Below, piece after piece: positions 35,257 through 44,706 of a DNA stretch of 64,000 bases. The translations under genes were made by a program, and so were the position numbers. This DNA comes from Duncaniella freteri (GTDB lineage: Bacteria > Bacteroidota > Bacteroidia > Bacteroidales > Muribaculaceae): positions 806,001 to 870,000 of the forward strand of contig NZ_SJSA01000002.1 in assembly GCF_004766125.1 (NCBI RefSeq). Direction: 5' to 3'. Within the stretch, counting starts at the first letter, position 1. Each line of letters opens with the position of its first letter. The notes below the pieces were generated by a model. That model was not told where the DNA came from, made no database searches, and worked only from the letters and a program-made list of their open reading frames with translations.

Positions 35257-36156
35257 ATGAGCAGTAACATCGAAATCAAAAAGACATGCCTATGGTGTGG
35301 ACGCGAATTTATCGCTCGCAAGACATCAACGGAGTATTGCAGTCATAGGTGCTCCGGTCTGGCATACAAAGAGAGGAAGCGACAGGCAAAGCTTGAAGCT
35401 TACAAAAAAGAATATGCTTCTCAAACATCCGAAGTAAGGGCTGTTGAAGAAGTGGAGTTTCTGACACCTACCCAGTGTGCAAAACTCTTGGGCGTGAGCA
35501 GACGTAGTCTTTACAATTATCTCTCCGCTAATTCTATCCCATGCCTTCAACTGAAAGGCAAGACTCTAATTGGTCGCAACCATCTGGATAAACTATTTGA
35601 TGGTAGAAACGAGTATAAACACAAGCCACCAATGCAGAGGTCACAGATAACAGAGTTCTACACCTCAAAAGAGGTGCAAGAGAAATATGGCATCTCAAAT
35701 TCGGCCCTCTATGAGATAGCCAACCGCGAAAAATGGCCTAAAACGCAGAGCCGTGGCAAGACACTCTGGAGCAAAGAACATATTGACCGATACTTTGCGC
35801 AAAAGAAACCATCGGAAGACATCACTGAGTGGTACACTGCCGCGGAGATTCAAGAGAAATTCGGGATGACCCTCTCTGCAATCTACAATCTGGTCTCGAA
35901 AGAAGGAATTCCAAAGAAAAAGGAGAAAGGCGCGACATTCTACTCCAAAGTTCATTTCGACAAAGCTAAGGGGATTGAGGTTTATGACTCGCCGAAATAC
36001 TACACCTATGCCGAAGCTATGGAGAAGTATGGACTGACTCGCGACCAGCTTCATCATTATCTGAAGTACCACAATATCACCCGAGTAAAGAAAGGCAAAT
36101 TCACATACATATCCCGAAAGGAACTGGATGATTTGCTCGCACCGCCGTCGATTTAG
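35257..36156 (+). CDS. Zinc-finger protein with four tandem excisionase-type winged helices
   Basis: The 299-residue protein starts with a Cys4 motif (CLWCGREF and YCSHRC). Four similar units of about 55 residues follow, beginning FLTPTQCAKLLGVS, FYTSKEVQEKYGIS, WYTAAEIQEKFGMT and YYTYAEAMEKYGLT, each a MerR/Xis-like winged helix with a hydrophobic strand after it. I chose the ATG at 35257; the frame runs to 35104, but that part would translate the repeats. It lies directly before the integrase and is probably the recombination directionality factor. Confidence 0.75.
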   Translation: MSSNIEIKKTCLWCGREFIARKTSTEYCSHRCSGLAYKERKRQAKLEAYKKEYASQTSEVRAVEEVEFLTPTQCAKLLGVSRRSLYNYLSANSIPCLQLKGKTLIGRNHLDKLFDGRNEYKHKPPMQRSQITEFYTSKEVQEKYGISNSALYEIANREKWPKTQSRGKTLWSKEHIDRYFAQKKPSEDITEWYTAAEIQEKFGMTLSAIYNLVSKEGIPKKKEKGATFYSKVHFDKAKGIEVYDSPKYYTYAEAMEKYGLTRDQLHHYLKYHNITRVKKGKFTYISRKELDDLLAPPSI

Positions 36157-36251
36157 TCGAAATCGGCGATTGTGACAGGATGGTGAGCGTTTTCACCATT
36201 CAAACACCATCTACCTTTGCAACAGAAAATTAACTCAAACAAAATACAAAA

Positions 36252-37352
36252 ATGGATACCTGCACTAAAGTATTCCTTCGCCGTAAGGAAATCTCAGGTG
36301 GACGCCTCTCGCTCTACCTTGACTTCTATCCGCCCATCCGCAATCCTCACACCAACCGGCTCAGCCGTCGTGAGGGACTGGGCATCTATCTGTATGCCAA
36401 TCCTCAGTCCGCTCGTGAGCGTGAGTTCAACGCCTCAATGGAAGAGAAAGCGGAGGCTATACGTTGCCGCCGCTTCGAGCAACTACTCAATGAACAATTC
36501 GGGTTTCTCGACAAGGAGAAGATGCGCATGGACTTCTTGGACTACTTCCGCAAAAAATGCTACAAGAAGCATCAGAAATGGAAAGTAGTTTATGAACACT
36601 TCTCCGACTTCTGCCGGGGCAAATGCCTCCTCGGAGAAGTGACCGAGGATTTCTGCAAGAGATTCCAGAAGTACCTCCTTGAAGGTGGAAGACGTGATGA
36701 CCGTAAGGGCACACTCGCCCACAACTCCATAGCCGGGTACTGGTCAACATTCCGCGCACTTCTTAAAGAAGCCTATCAGGAGAAACTGCTTCGCGAGAAC
36801 ATCAACGACTATCTGACCAAAATCGAATGGAAGGATACCAAGATTGAGTTCCTCTCTCTTGATGAAGTAAAGAAACTGGCGGCAACACCTTGTAAGCATG
36901 AGGTACTTAAACGGGCTGCGTTGTTTTCCTGCCTGACCGGACTCCGAATCAGCGACATTCAACAGTTGTCGTGGGATCATATCATAAAGGCCGAGGATGG
37001 ATATGTGATGCGCCTGCGCACTGAAAAGACCGAGGAGGAAGCCAATCTCCCGATTACGGAGGAGGCATTGGAACTCTGTGGTGAGCGCAGTGAGGGATTG
37101 GTATTCAAAGAGCTGAAACGCTCGATGATAAACTATCCGCTGAAAGCGTGGATAGCCGAGGCCGGAATCACACGACGAATCACGTTCCACTGCTTCCGCC
37201 ACACTTATGCGACCTTGCTCTCGCACAACGGAGTACCCATCTACACAATCTCAAAGATGCTCACACACCGTAGCGTGAAGAATACCCAGAAATATGCTGA
37301 GGTGACAGACCCTGACAAGCGTTCCGCTGCTAAAACAATCTCACTGAAATAA
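36252..37352 (+). CDS. int: Tyrosine recombinase/integrase of the mobilisable element
   Basis: This 366-residue integrase has an N-terminal arm-binding and SAM-like domain and a catalytic domain with Arg232 (TGLRISD), His313-x-x-Arg316 (HCFRHT), His339 (LTHRS) and the nucleophile Tyr348 (NTQKYAEV). All catalytic residues are present. It is separated from the winged-helix gene by 95 bp. The att site should lie near the integrase end or the repeat-rich leader, but no matching partner repeat is visible in this window. Confidence 0.92.
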   Translation: MDTCTKVFLRRKEISGGRLSLYLDFYPPIRNPHTNRLSRREGLGIYLYANPQSAREREFNASMEEKAEAIRCRRFEQLLNEQFGFLDKEKMRMDFLDYFRKKCYKKHQKWKVVYEHFSDFCRGKCLLGEVTEDFCKRFQKYLLEGGRRDDRKGTLAHNSIAGYWSTFRALLKEAYQEKLLRENINDYLTKIEWKDTKIEFLSLDEVKKLAATPCKHEVLKRAALFSCLTGLRISDIQQLSWDHIIKAEDGYVMRLRTEKTEEEANLPITEEALELCGERSEGLVFKELKRSMINYPLKAWIAEAGITRRITFHCFRHTYATLLSHNGVPIYTISKMLTHRSVKNTQKYAEVTDPDKRSAAKTISLK

Positions 37353-37366
37353 ATGCAGTAATCATA

Positions 37367-37412
37367 ATGAATAAGACCGCCATCGGACAGAGACATCCGG
37401 TGACGGTCTTTC
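37367..37412. terminator. Bidirectional terminator between integrase and Xis-like gene
   Basis: GACCGCCATCGGA and TCCGGTGACGGTC form an imperfect stem with an 8-nt loop and TTTCT behind it. Genes converge here, so it may stop both. It also marks the likely boundary region between two elements. Confidence 0.6.
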
Positions 37413-37796
37413 TCATTTTGCCCAATTTCTTGGGCGTGTGCCTTTCCTTAGATTGGCTTCCATATCCTCAAAACTCTGGATTTTGGAAACGCTCTTGTTC
37501 CCTTTGACGACATTGACAAGTTCATCTTCAATGAATTTCCATTCCTTGTCGCCGGGATCCTTATAGGCCGGTAACTTACCCTCTCGGGCAAGAGCATAAA
37601 TGGTTGACTTGGCTTTACCCAGTATTGAGCAAGCACGGTCTATTCCTATAAAATTTACAGACTGTTTGGAATTCTCACTGAGGGCAGCAAGTTGACCTCG
37701 CAACTCACAGACCTCTCTTGACAGCTCCTTTACAAGGGCTGTCAGCGACATCACTGCACCTGGCAGCTGGTCGAAAGACAATGAATCCTGAGTCAT
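37413..37796 (-). CDS. Xis-like helix-turn-helix DNA-binding protein
   Basis: The 127-residue product has a short coiled segment then a MerR/excisionase-like domain (IGIDRACSILGKAKSTIYALAREGKLPAYKDPGDKEWKF) and a basic tail. The frame extends to 37871, but the -7 element at 37835-37842 lies inside that extension, so I chose the ATG at 37796. A 13-bp inverted repeat in the untranslated leader is the likely autoregulatory operator. It may direct excision of the conjugative element. Confidence 0.75.
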   Translation of the reverse strand: MTQDSLSFDQLPGAVMSLTALVKELSREVCELRGQLAALSENSKQSVNFIGIDRACSILGKAKSTIYALAREGKLPAYKDPGDKEWKFIEDELVNVVKGNKSVSKIQSFEDMEANLRKGTRPRNWAK

Positions 37797-37804
37797 GGTA
37801 AAAA

Positions 37805-37842
37805 CGGTGACTTCAACCTTAGTTGAAATCACCGCAAAGATA
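37805..37842 (-). promoter_or_regulatory. Promoter -7 element and palindromic operator of the Xis-like gene
   Basis: On the minus strand TATCTTTG (37835-37842) is the -7 element. The adjacent inverted repeat, with 13-bp arms, one mismatch and a 4-nt loop (37805-37834), covers the transcription start and the leader. Confidence 0.65.
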
Positions 37843-37904
37843 GCCGGTGTTTTGATGGTGGAAATGGTCACTATTGTACCACAAACCGACTTTTTAGATA
37901 AATG

Positions 37905-38771
37905 TCATGCGGCATCCTCATCTTCTTCGATATTGTTTCCCAATTCGTATGGCATGGGAACATCATCATCTGCCATATCAGCGAGCGCACACTCTTTTGC
38001 AGAAACAGATTCGGTATTGTGTTTTTGGGGAATTGTAGTTTTGACCCCTCTACTATCTTTTCTTTCCACTGACTGCTTATTCCCACATATATCAGGGTTG
38101 ATTTTTATGGTGCCGCACATTGGATTGTTTCTCAACTTCCGCTCGATGGTCTGCAACTCGGTGTTGCGGAAGGCATCTGCGAATACCTGTTTGAGAAACA
38201 ATGCTGTGTGTGCTCCGGATTTGCGGAATGGCTTGGCGATGTTCCATCCGAAGTGCATGAGGTCTGCTGTTGTGAGAACACGGGTGGTTTTAACTGCGAC
38301 TGAAGCATCGAAATTCGGCGCAAAATTCAGGTGAATGAAGTTGATTACATTTTCTATGAGAATTGACAAGTCTTGTTTAGAAAGATAAGGAGACATTATG
38401 TCACCTACATAGGTGATAACTTTCTTTTCGATAGCAAGAATACGCTGTTCCTGCTTTTTAAGTGTCTTGTCTCTGGTTGTGGCATAGTCAATGACGAGAT
38501 TATCGTTATTCTTTGCTTTTGTAGATTCAATCTTCGTCTTTGCCTTGAAGCCCATTCTCTTGAAAGCCCAATCGAGAATAGGTGTCAATATATCAATAAT
38601 AATTGCGTAAAGTGCGATGAGAATCGAAAACGTTGAAACGAATACCACATTGACATAGAGTGGCTCAAAGCCTTTTTCAACGGCCACTTCTCTGGCGGCA
38701 AGAGCCATCATCATGAACACCGATGCCATTAACAGCCATAGTGCCCAATTGTTTTTGGAAATATTTTTCAT
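37905..38771 (-). CDS. Two-TM protein of the conjugative element, function unknown
   Basis: Two membrane helices lie at about residues 10-27 and 40-62, followed by a charged cytoplasmic domain and an acidic, probably disordered tail ending EEDEDAA. There is no recognisable domain. It lies 23 bp downstream of the next gene in the same minus-strand operon and is presumably an accessory gene of the conjugative element. Confidence 0.6.
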   Translation of the reverse strand: MKNISKNNWALWLLMASVFMMMALAAREVAVEKGFEPLYVNVVFVSTFSILIALYAIIIDILTPILDWAFKRMGFKAKTKIESTKAKNNDNLVIDYATTRDKTLKKQEQRILAIEKKVITYVGDIMSPYLSKQDLSILIENVINFIHLNFAPNFDASVAVKTTRVLTTADLMHFGWNIAKPFRKSGAHTALFLKQVFADAFRNTELQTIERKLRNNPMCGTIKINPDICGNKQSVERKDSRGVKTTIPQKHNTESVSAKECALADMADDDVPMPYELGNNIEEDEDAA

Positions 38772-38794
38772 AGTTGACGTATATTATAATATGA

Positions 38795-39436
38795 TTATGA
38801 TTTCACAGATCTGCGGTCATCTGAGATGCGAGATTTAATCACGAGTTCTTCATTGAAACTTGTGTACCACCGCTTCATAAACTGGGCGTGATCTCCATTC
38901 TGACGACTCTTTATGTTGGCGAAATTATTGTGCATCTGCCTGTCTGTGATGTTTGTGCCAAGGAAATCATTGACCTTTTCACGAACACGGGACTTGCTGA
39001 GTCTGGGGAATAATTTGAAAGCACAACCATGAATAAATTCAATGGATTCGATGAGTTCGATTTCTGCACATTCTGCCGATGAGCTTTTGGGAAGCACCGA
39101 CCCTTGATCCGTATCTGCTTTGTGGCGCATGATACCATAATCTGAGGTAAAGGGAGAATGGAGATTTGAGAAGTAGTCACGAATTTCGTGGATGAAGGTC
39201 ACTGTCACGCCGATGATGTGGATTACAGCATCTGATACACCTGTATATGTCATCTTATACAGTTCAAGTGTGCTTTTGAGCTTTATGAGTTCAGCACTGT
39301 TTACGGTCCAGTCTTCAGGTGCAGAGCATACGGACGTAACCTTATCGGCAAATTCACCGAAACGCACCGGGAAGTTTTCTTGGTTTCCTGAGATGATTAC
39401 GGAAACCAGTTGGTCTCTGAGTATAGCGTCAATCAT
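38795..39436 (-). CDS. Unknown protein of the conjugative element
   Basis: I do not recognise this 213-residue helical protein. The frame opens upstream at 39478 from TTG, but the ATG at 39436 overlaps the stop of a small upstream ORF by 8 nt and is the better start. The C-terminal part (SRVREKVNDFLGTNITDRQMHNNFANIK) has the length and pattern of a DNA-binding or RteC-like region, but that is weak. Confidence 0.55.
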   Translation of the reverse strand: MIDAILRDQLVSVIISGNQENFPVRFGEFADKVTSVCSAPEDWTVNSAELIKLKSTLELYKMTYTGVSDAVIHIIGVTVTFIHEIRDYFSNLHSPFTSDYGIMRHKADTDQGSVLPKSSSAECAEIELIESIEFIHGCAFKLFPRLSKSRVREKVNDFLGTNITDRQMHNNFANIKSRQNGDHAQFMKRWYTSFNEELVIKSRISDDRRSVKS

Positions 39437-39548
39437 TGGCGCCTCCTCTCTTATTTTTCGGTTTACCTCCACACTCAATGTAGAAGTTTTTCAACCCCGG
39501 CATCATGTCCGGGGCATTTGTCTCGGGTGGTGTCATTTCATCAGACAT
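39429..39548 (-). CDS. Small 39-residue ORF coupled to the downstream gene
   Basis: An ATG at 39548 opens a 39-codon frame (start MSDEMTPPETNAPDMMPGL) with a basic end (KPKNKRGGAND) that stops inside the start of the next gene. The overlap and the Bacteroidales-like start suggest translation, perhaps as leader peptide controlling its neighbour. Confidence 0.45.
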   Translation of the reverse strand: MSDEMTPPETNAPDMMPGLKNFYIECGGKPKNKRGGAND

Positions 39549-39675
39549 AGTGAAATCATTTTTAAGGGTTGAACATTGTTTATGGGCATTGTTGCCCGGC
39601 ATGAAATAAAATGTTTAATCACATCATTTTGTTTACGGTATGTAACTGACACACTCCGATTTAGACCTCAAAAAG

Positions 39676-39741
39676 TGTTACATTTCGCCAAATTTATGTT
39701 ACCCAAAATGTTACCTTATTAAAGAAAAAGTGTTACCTTTG
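39676..39741 (+). promoter_or_regulatory. Promoter of the RteB-like gene with four TGTTAC sites
   Basis: TACCTTTG at 39734-39741 is the -7 element. TGTTAC occurs at 39676, 39697, 39709 and 39731, with spacings of 21, 12 and 22 bp, close to whole helical turns. The last copy overlaps the -7 element. The remaining gap to 39844 holds a leader of about 100 nt rich in T and A. Confidence 0.6.
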
Positions 39742-39844
39742 CAGTCGGTAAAAATTTGTGAAATCATTGATTACAGCGTAAATAAGCGCCCTTTAATGGT
39801 TTGAGCAAATTTCTCATTTTGGAAAATTTTAATTTTTTGAAAAA

Positions 39845-41167
39845 ATGTCTGAAAAAATCAGTGTTCAGCCCGCCGAAAAACGTGTGTCAAGAGCCTTGAT
39901 ATACGGACCAACTACCGAGGAAGTTGAAAAGATGAGGCTGTCATTGCCCCTCATAGATGATTGCGTTGATGAGTTCACCGACCTCAAAACTGCAAAACAG
40001 GCAATATTGACAGGAAGATATTCAATCGTGCTCGCCTGTTACACCAGCCTTAATCCAGAGGTGAAATCGCTACTTGATCTCGCACGGAATACTCCCGGAT
40101 GTGTTCAGTCAATCTGTGCCGCTCAAAATCCGAGTTCTGTTGTGATGGCGCATGTCTGGGATGTAGGCAAAAATCATCTGTTCACCAAATCAAAGTCAGA
40201 GGTTGATGACCTGACCATACCATTACATGCTATGTTCTCAGACCGCTCTCCTGCCAAGTGGTTCAGCAATCTTCAAAGTGAATTTCAGCGAGTGCGCCGG
40301 TATCGGGAGGAATCCGGAAATAATATCGTACTGATAATAGGTGCACAAGGTACTGCAAAATATACGGTAGCACAAATCGGGCATTTACATAGCGACCGCA
40401 ATATGGCTCCATTTGTGTTTGTCAATTGCAAGCTGCCTGAACGCCATCATCAACTGTTGTGGGATGAGAAAGACAAAGGATTTTTCACCAACAATATCAA
40501 TGCGATTATGGAAAATGCCGACCACGGCACGCTATATTTCCATGAGATTGACCATCTTGATATTGAGGCACAGGAGGTTTTAGCCGATATTTTCAAGAGT
40601 GGCAAATACACGATGTCTGACGGCAAAGGCAGGGCTGTTTTTACTGGAGTGATAGTTTGTTCAATGCGTCAGTCATTTGAAGAGGGTGTGGAAAATGAGA
40701 CAATATCACGGAATCTCATACAAGTCATAAGCAGGAACACACTGACAATGCCCTCCTTGCATGAGTTTCATGATGATATACCAACATTGGCAAGAGAGTT
40801 GACCGAACATTACTGTATGTCTCAGGGTAAGGAAGTAAAATCCCTTTCTAATAAGGCAATACAAGCCATAATGAATCATGTCTGGACAAGAAATATCCGT
40901 GAGCTGTTCAAAACAATAAAGGATGCGATAAATATCACTCCGGGGAAAAGAATACCGGAGGAGGCAATCAGAATCCTTCCTCATTTCGATTTGACCGATA
41001 ACGAGAGAGAACAGAAAAGCAACGTAAGACTTGCCCTTAAACAGACAAATGGCAATGTTGCCAAAGCCGCCAATATGCTGGAGGTATCACGCAAAACGCT
41101 ATACGTCTGGATGAGTAAGCATGGTATTGAAAAAGGCTTCGGCAAAAAGAAAAAGAGCAAGCAATGA
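39845..41167 (+). CDS. Degenerate RteB/NtrC-like sigma-54 activator
   Basis: The 440-residue protein has the layout receiver-like domain, AAA+ domain and Fis-type helix-turn-helix (NVAKAANMLEVSRKTLYVWMSKHG). The receiver lacks a clear phosphorylatable Asp. The Walker A loop is GAQGTAKYT instead of GETGTGKE, the Walker B is FHEIDHLD, and the GAFTGA loop that contacts sigma-54 is replaced by KGFFTNN. It is therefore probably not a classical sigma-54 activator but a DNA-binding regulator derived from one. RteB has this role in CTnDOT excision and transfer control. Confidence 0.75.
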   Translation: MSEKISVQPAEKRVSRALIYGPTTEEVEKMRLSLPLIDDCVDEFTDLKTAKQAILTGRYSIVLACYTSLNPEVKSLLDLARNTPGCVQSICAAQNPSSVVMAHVWDVGKNHLFTKSKSEVDDLTIPLHAMFSDRSPAKWFSNLQSEFQRVRRYREESGNNIVLIIGAQGTAKYTVAQIGHLHSDRNMAPFVFVNCKLPERHHQLLWDEKDKGFFTNNINAIMENADHGTLYFHEIDHLDIEAQEVLADIFKSGKYTMSDGKGRAVFTGVIVCSMRQSFEEGVENETISRNLIQVISRNTLTMPSLHEFHDDIPTLARELTEHYCMSQGKEVKSLSNKAIQAIMNHVWTRNIRELFKTIKDAINITPGKRIPEEAIRILPHFDLTDNEREQKSNVRLALKQTNGNVAKAANMLEVSRKTLYVWMSKHGIEKGFGKKKKSKQ

Positions 41168-41189
41168 CGAATCACTACTTGCTCTAAAT

Positions 41190-43341
41190 CTACAATTTCG
41201 GTCCGGCGGCGCGGAAGCCTCCGGGTGGAGTCACGCCACAACCACCAATTATGATGCGGGAACTTAACGGTTCCCGTTCTTTGTATATGGTTGTCGGCTC
41301 TGCCACCATTGACTTCTTGGAGTCCTGACTTTGAGACGGTGCCGGTTCATCGAGTGGCTCTCCGTTGCCTTTTGTCGGCGTGACTACTTTGGCACGGGCG
41401 GCTTCCTCAGCGTCGCTGGGTTTCAGCTCTGCAGTTATCTTGCGGTCGAGGGCGGCGAGTTCGGATTTGAGTTGTTTCAACTCCTCCTCTTTGCCCCATT
41501 GCTTGGCGACAATGCCTTCCAAGACTGGGACATCGGCTTTGAGTTTGGCAGTTCGTTCCTCGTATTGCTCAACTATACTGGGAATTTTCTCTAAGGCATT
41601 GACGAAGTTCATACAGGCGGCGTGAGTGTCGCTCATGGCAATGAATCCGTTATTGTACTTGTATTTGTATGAGCCTTCGACAACGAATCGGTTCTGCACT
41701 CCCTCCCTGCCATCAATCAGGGTGTGCTCTGATATTATGGAGATTGGGAAGCCATAGACTTCGCCCACACGCTGATACTGACCGTGGGTGTCGGTACGTT
41801 GTGCCAGTCCTTGCAGGTGAACTCCCATATTCTGCTCGTCCTTGAACTTACAACTATCAACAGTGAGATTATTGACGGGATTGCCGTCTTTATCTCTCTG
41901 AACTACGGCAGAATATTTTTCATAGTCCGCCTTCATCCGCTCCATAGCCGCCTCGTTGTTCTGAATATCATGGGTAATGGTACTCAGACGGAACTCAGCA
42001 TCAGCACGGCCCTTTCCAAAGGATTTACGCTCACTTTCCAGTGACGCGATGCGTTTCTCCAACTTGGCTTTATCCAACAGGTCTGTATTGCCGGAGAGGA
42101 TAGCCATATACTCGGAGAAATTCATGCCTGATTTCTCATCCATAGCACCTTCGTCAATAGTTCTCGCTCCGAGCGCTCCGGATTTCAACTGCGCAATGAA
42201 AGTGGCCTTACAATGAAGAAGGTTGAACTTGTAGGAGTCCAGCGATTTCTCTACTGCATAGATGATTACATCCACTTTGTTGTCAGCATATAGTTTGGCA
42301 ATCTCGTTGCCTGCACGGACTCCTCGACCGTTGCGCTGTTCCAGATCACTTGGGCGCCAAGGTGTGTCGGTATGATGAATTGCGACACACCTTTTCTGGG
42401 CGTTGACTCCGGTGCCAAGCATTGAGGTAGAGCCGAACAGGACACGAACATCACCGTCGTTGGTTGCCTGAATCACAGCCTTTCTTGACCGCTCAGTCTT
42501 GCACTCCTGAATGAAGCGGATTTCATGCGGCGGTATGCCATAGTCCTCAATGAGTTTGCGCTTGACCTCCGAATAGAAGTTCCATTCGCCGGGCTTGTAT
42601 GTCCCAAGGTCGGAAAATACAAACTGAGTCCCGCGCTGCTCATCATATTTATGGTAATACTGAGCAATCATCTTGGCGCAATGGCTGGCCTTGTTGTTCG
42701 GATCATCGGAATAACTGGGGTCAATCATTCTCATGTCGAGAGCCATCTTTCGGGCATAGTCGGTGGCTATGAGCATCTTCGCCTTCTCCTCGGTGTCTGA
42801 CAATGGCGCACGACCTAAGATTGTGGCATCGCCACTTTTGGCAAACTCCATAAGTTTCTGAATGAAAACCTCCTGCTCCTTTGTCGGAGGGATATTATGG
42901 AGAATCTCATTCTTCATCGGTCGGTCAACACCCACATCTTCTGCGGTTCTATAGTCCGTGATCTCGTTATAAAAGGCTGCCAACTCCGGCACCTTGATGA
43001 AGTAGCGGAAACGCTCCTTCTGTACCAGATTGTTGGTGACATTGAACTCGAAGTCGGTAGTCTTCTTAGCGAATATTGCCGCCCAAGCGTCGAAACACCT
43101 TATCTCCTGCCTTTCAAGTTCTTTCGGACGCAGATACTTGAACAACAGATACAACTCTGTCAATGAGTTGGAGATTGTCGTACCACTGAGGAAAGTAGCA
43201 CCGAGGTCTTTGCCACTCCTCTCTTGGATGGTACGGATTGCATACAACAGGTTGAGTGCCCTCTGGCTTCCCTCACTATTGCCGAGTCCTGCCACTCTAT
43301 CATGGCGAGTGTTGAACATCAGGTTCTTGAAGTTCTGCGAC
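41190..43341 (-). pseudogene. C-terminal part of interrupted methylase-helicase gene
   Basis: This half carries the second helicase lobe, with motif VI near [11 protein letters not shown] and the conserved [15 protein letters not shown] part, then a long coiled coil and a Pro-rich tail. Upstream the frame runs into the inserted element, where a TTG at 43349 happens to open it ([10 protein letters not shown]). The true junction reads on to the half starting at 46841: removing the insertion and one copy of TGCGAC restores [12 protein letters not shown] in frame. The intact protein would have about 2050 residues and belongs to large conjugative-element proteins that may protect or unwind transferred DNA. 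Confidence 0.85.
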
Positions 43342-43367
43342 AAATCCAAAATTCCGGATTTGTCGCA

Positions 43368-43393
43368 TTATCAGAACTTTTATGAGTTTCCTA
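43368..43393 (+). repeat. Left terminal inverted repeat of the RIT element
   Basis: The 26-bp sequence starting TTATCAGAACTTTTATGA matches the inverse of 46815-46840 except for one base. Confidence 0.85.
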
Positions 43394-43494
43394 TTAAATT
43401 ACTCAATTATTTAGTAATCATTTGTTTTGATCCGTAAACAGTTCTGATTATATTCCGTCATAATTGTAGAATAACTTTTAAACAAGATGCGATT

Positions 43495-44706
43495 ATGGAC
43501 ATATTTAATCTGAATGAAAAAGTCGAGGGGCTTGTTTCTTATTTACAAGAAACCGGTTATTCAGCCATGTACATAGGCTATGTGAAGAAAATGGCTGAGT
43601 GGCTATCGGAAAATGCTAACCATTATAAATGGCAGAGTTTCTCCGACGTTGAACCGACATTAAAAGAATTGTGGTCCAACAAGTATACCTACAGGAACAA
43701 GGTACGCCTGTTGCGTGTAATCTGCCAATACATTGAGAATGGATTATTACCCGATGGTTGCAAACACTACAGCAAGCCTCACCACTATGAGTTGCTCGGC
43801 GCAGAATACAAGGATGTAACGGACATGGCTTTCAACATGGTAGACAGACGTTGCAAATTTTCAATAAATGTGAAGTATGCGCTATCTTCGTTCTTCTTCC
43901 GGCTACAGGAAATGGGAGTGTACTCATTCGAATCAATAACAGAAGATGCGGTATTAGAAGTGTTTTCCAAAGACATAAAACCGAAAATGGGCCATTCGCT
44001 CAAATATTCGGTGGAATATGGGCTGAAAGCCTGTTTGCCTCACTATGGCAAATCCGTTGAACGTATAATCGCATACCTGCCGTCCATACCCAATATGCGG
44101 AAAAACATTCAATACCTTACGGAGCAAGAACTGACTGCTATCAGGCATACTTTAGAACACGATAGCACAATATCTCTACAGGACAAAGCCATCATAACCT
44201 TGGCCATGTACACGGGATTGCGTGGATGTGACATCTCTGCACTCACGCTTGACAGCTTCGATTGGGAACACGACCTGATAAAAATCACTCAGGCAAAGAC
44301 GGGACAGCCCCTGACATTGCCACTCCGTGCCGTGGTAGGAAACGCTGTATTTGATTACCTGCTCAAAGAACGTCCCCGAAGCCCGGAACCATATGTTTTT
44401 CTCACAGTACAGGTGCCATACAGAAGGCTTCATACAAGCAATCTCGATGCTATATGCTCAAAAGTCATGTGCAAAGCAGGAATAAGACAAGGTGAAAATG
44501 AGAGAAAGAGTCTGCATCTGTTCCGCCACAATGTGGCAACGGCCCTGTTACAGGGCGGTGTGCAGCAACCTGTCATAAGTGCCACCCTCGGTCATGCGTC
44601 CCCGGATTCTCTCGACCGCTACCTTAGTGCGGAATTCAAGAGGCTGAAGGAATGTTCATTGAGCATAGAATACTTTCCCGTAGGAAAGGGGGTGTTTGAC
44701 GTATGA
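43495..44706 (+). CDS. ritA: RIT recombinase A (tyrosine recombinase)
   Basis: In this 403-residue recombinase the catalytic Arg is in YTGLRGCDISAL, the box II pair in HLFRHNVATALL, the second His in LGHASPDS and the Tyr in LDRYL. The N-terminal SAM-like domain is present, so the enzyme looks complete. Its end overlaps the second gene by 4 nt (ATGA). Confidence 0.9.
   Translation: MDIFNLNEKVEGLVSYLQETGYSAMYIGYVKKMAEWLSENANHYKWQSFSDVEPTLKELWSNKYTYRNKVRLLRVICQYIENGLLPDGCKHYSKPHHYELLGAEYKDVTDMAFNMVDRRCKFSINVKYALSSFFFRLQEMGVYSFESITEDAVLEVFSKDIKPKMGHSLKYSVEYGLKACLPHYGKSVERIIAYLPSIPNMRKNIQYLTEQELTAIRHTLEHDSTISLQDKAIITLAMYTGLRGCDISALTLDSFDWEHDLIKITQAKTGQPLTLPLRAVVGNAVFDYLLKERPRSPEPYVFLTVQVPYRRLHTSNLDAICSKVMCKAGIRQGENERKSLHLFRHNVATALLQGGVQQPVISATLGHASPDSLDRYLSAEFKRLKECSLSIEYFPVGKGVFDV

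Noticed and set aside
43342..43349. TTG start of a separate 719-residue helicase protein
   Set aside because: The TTG belongs to the inserted element; the domain starts in the middle of a helicase and continues the half at 46841-50832.
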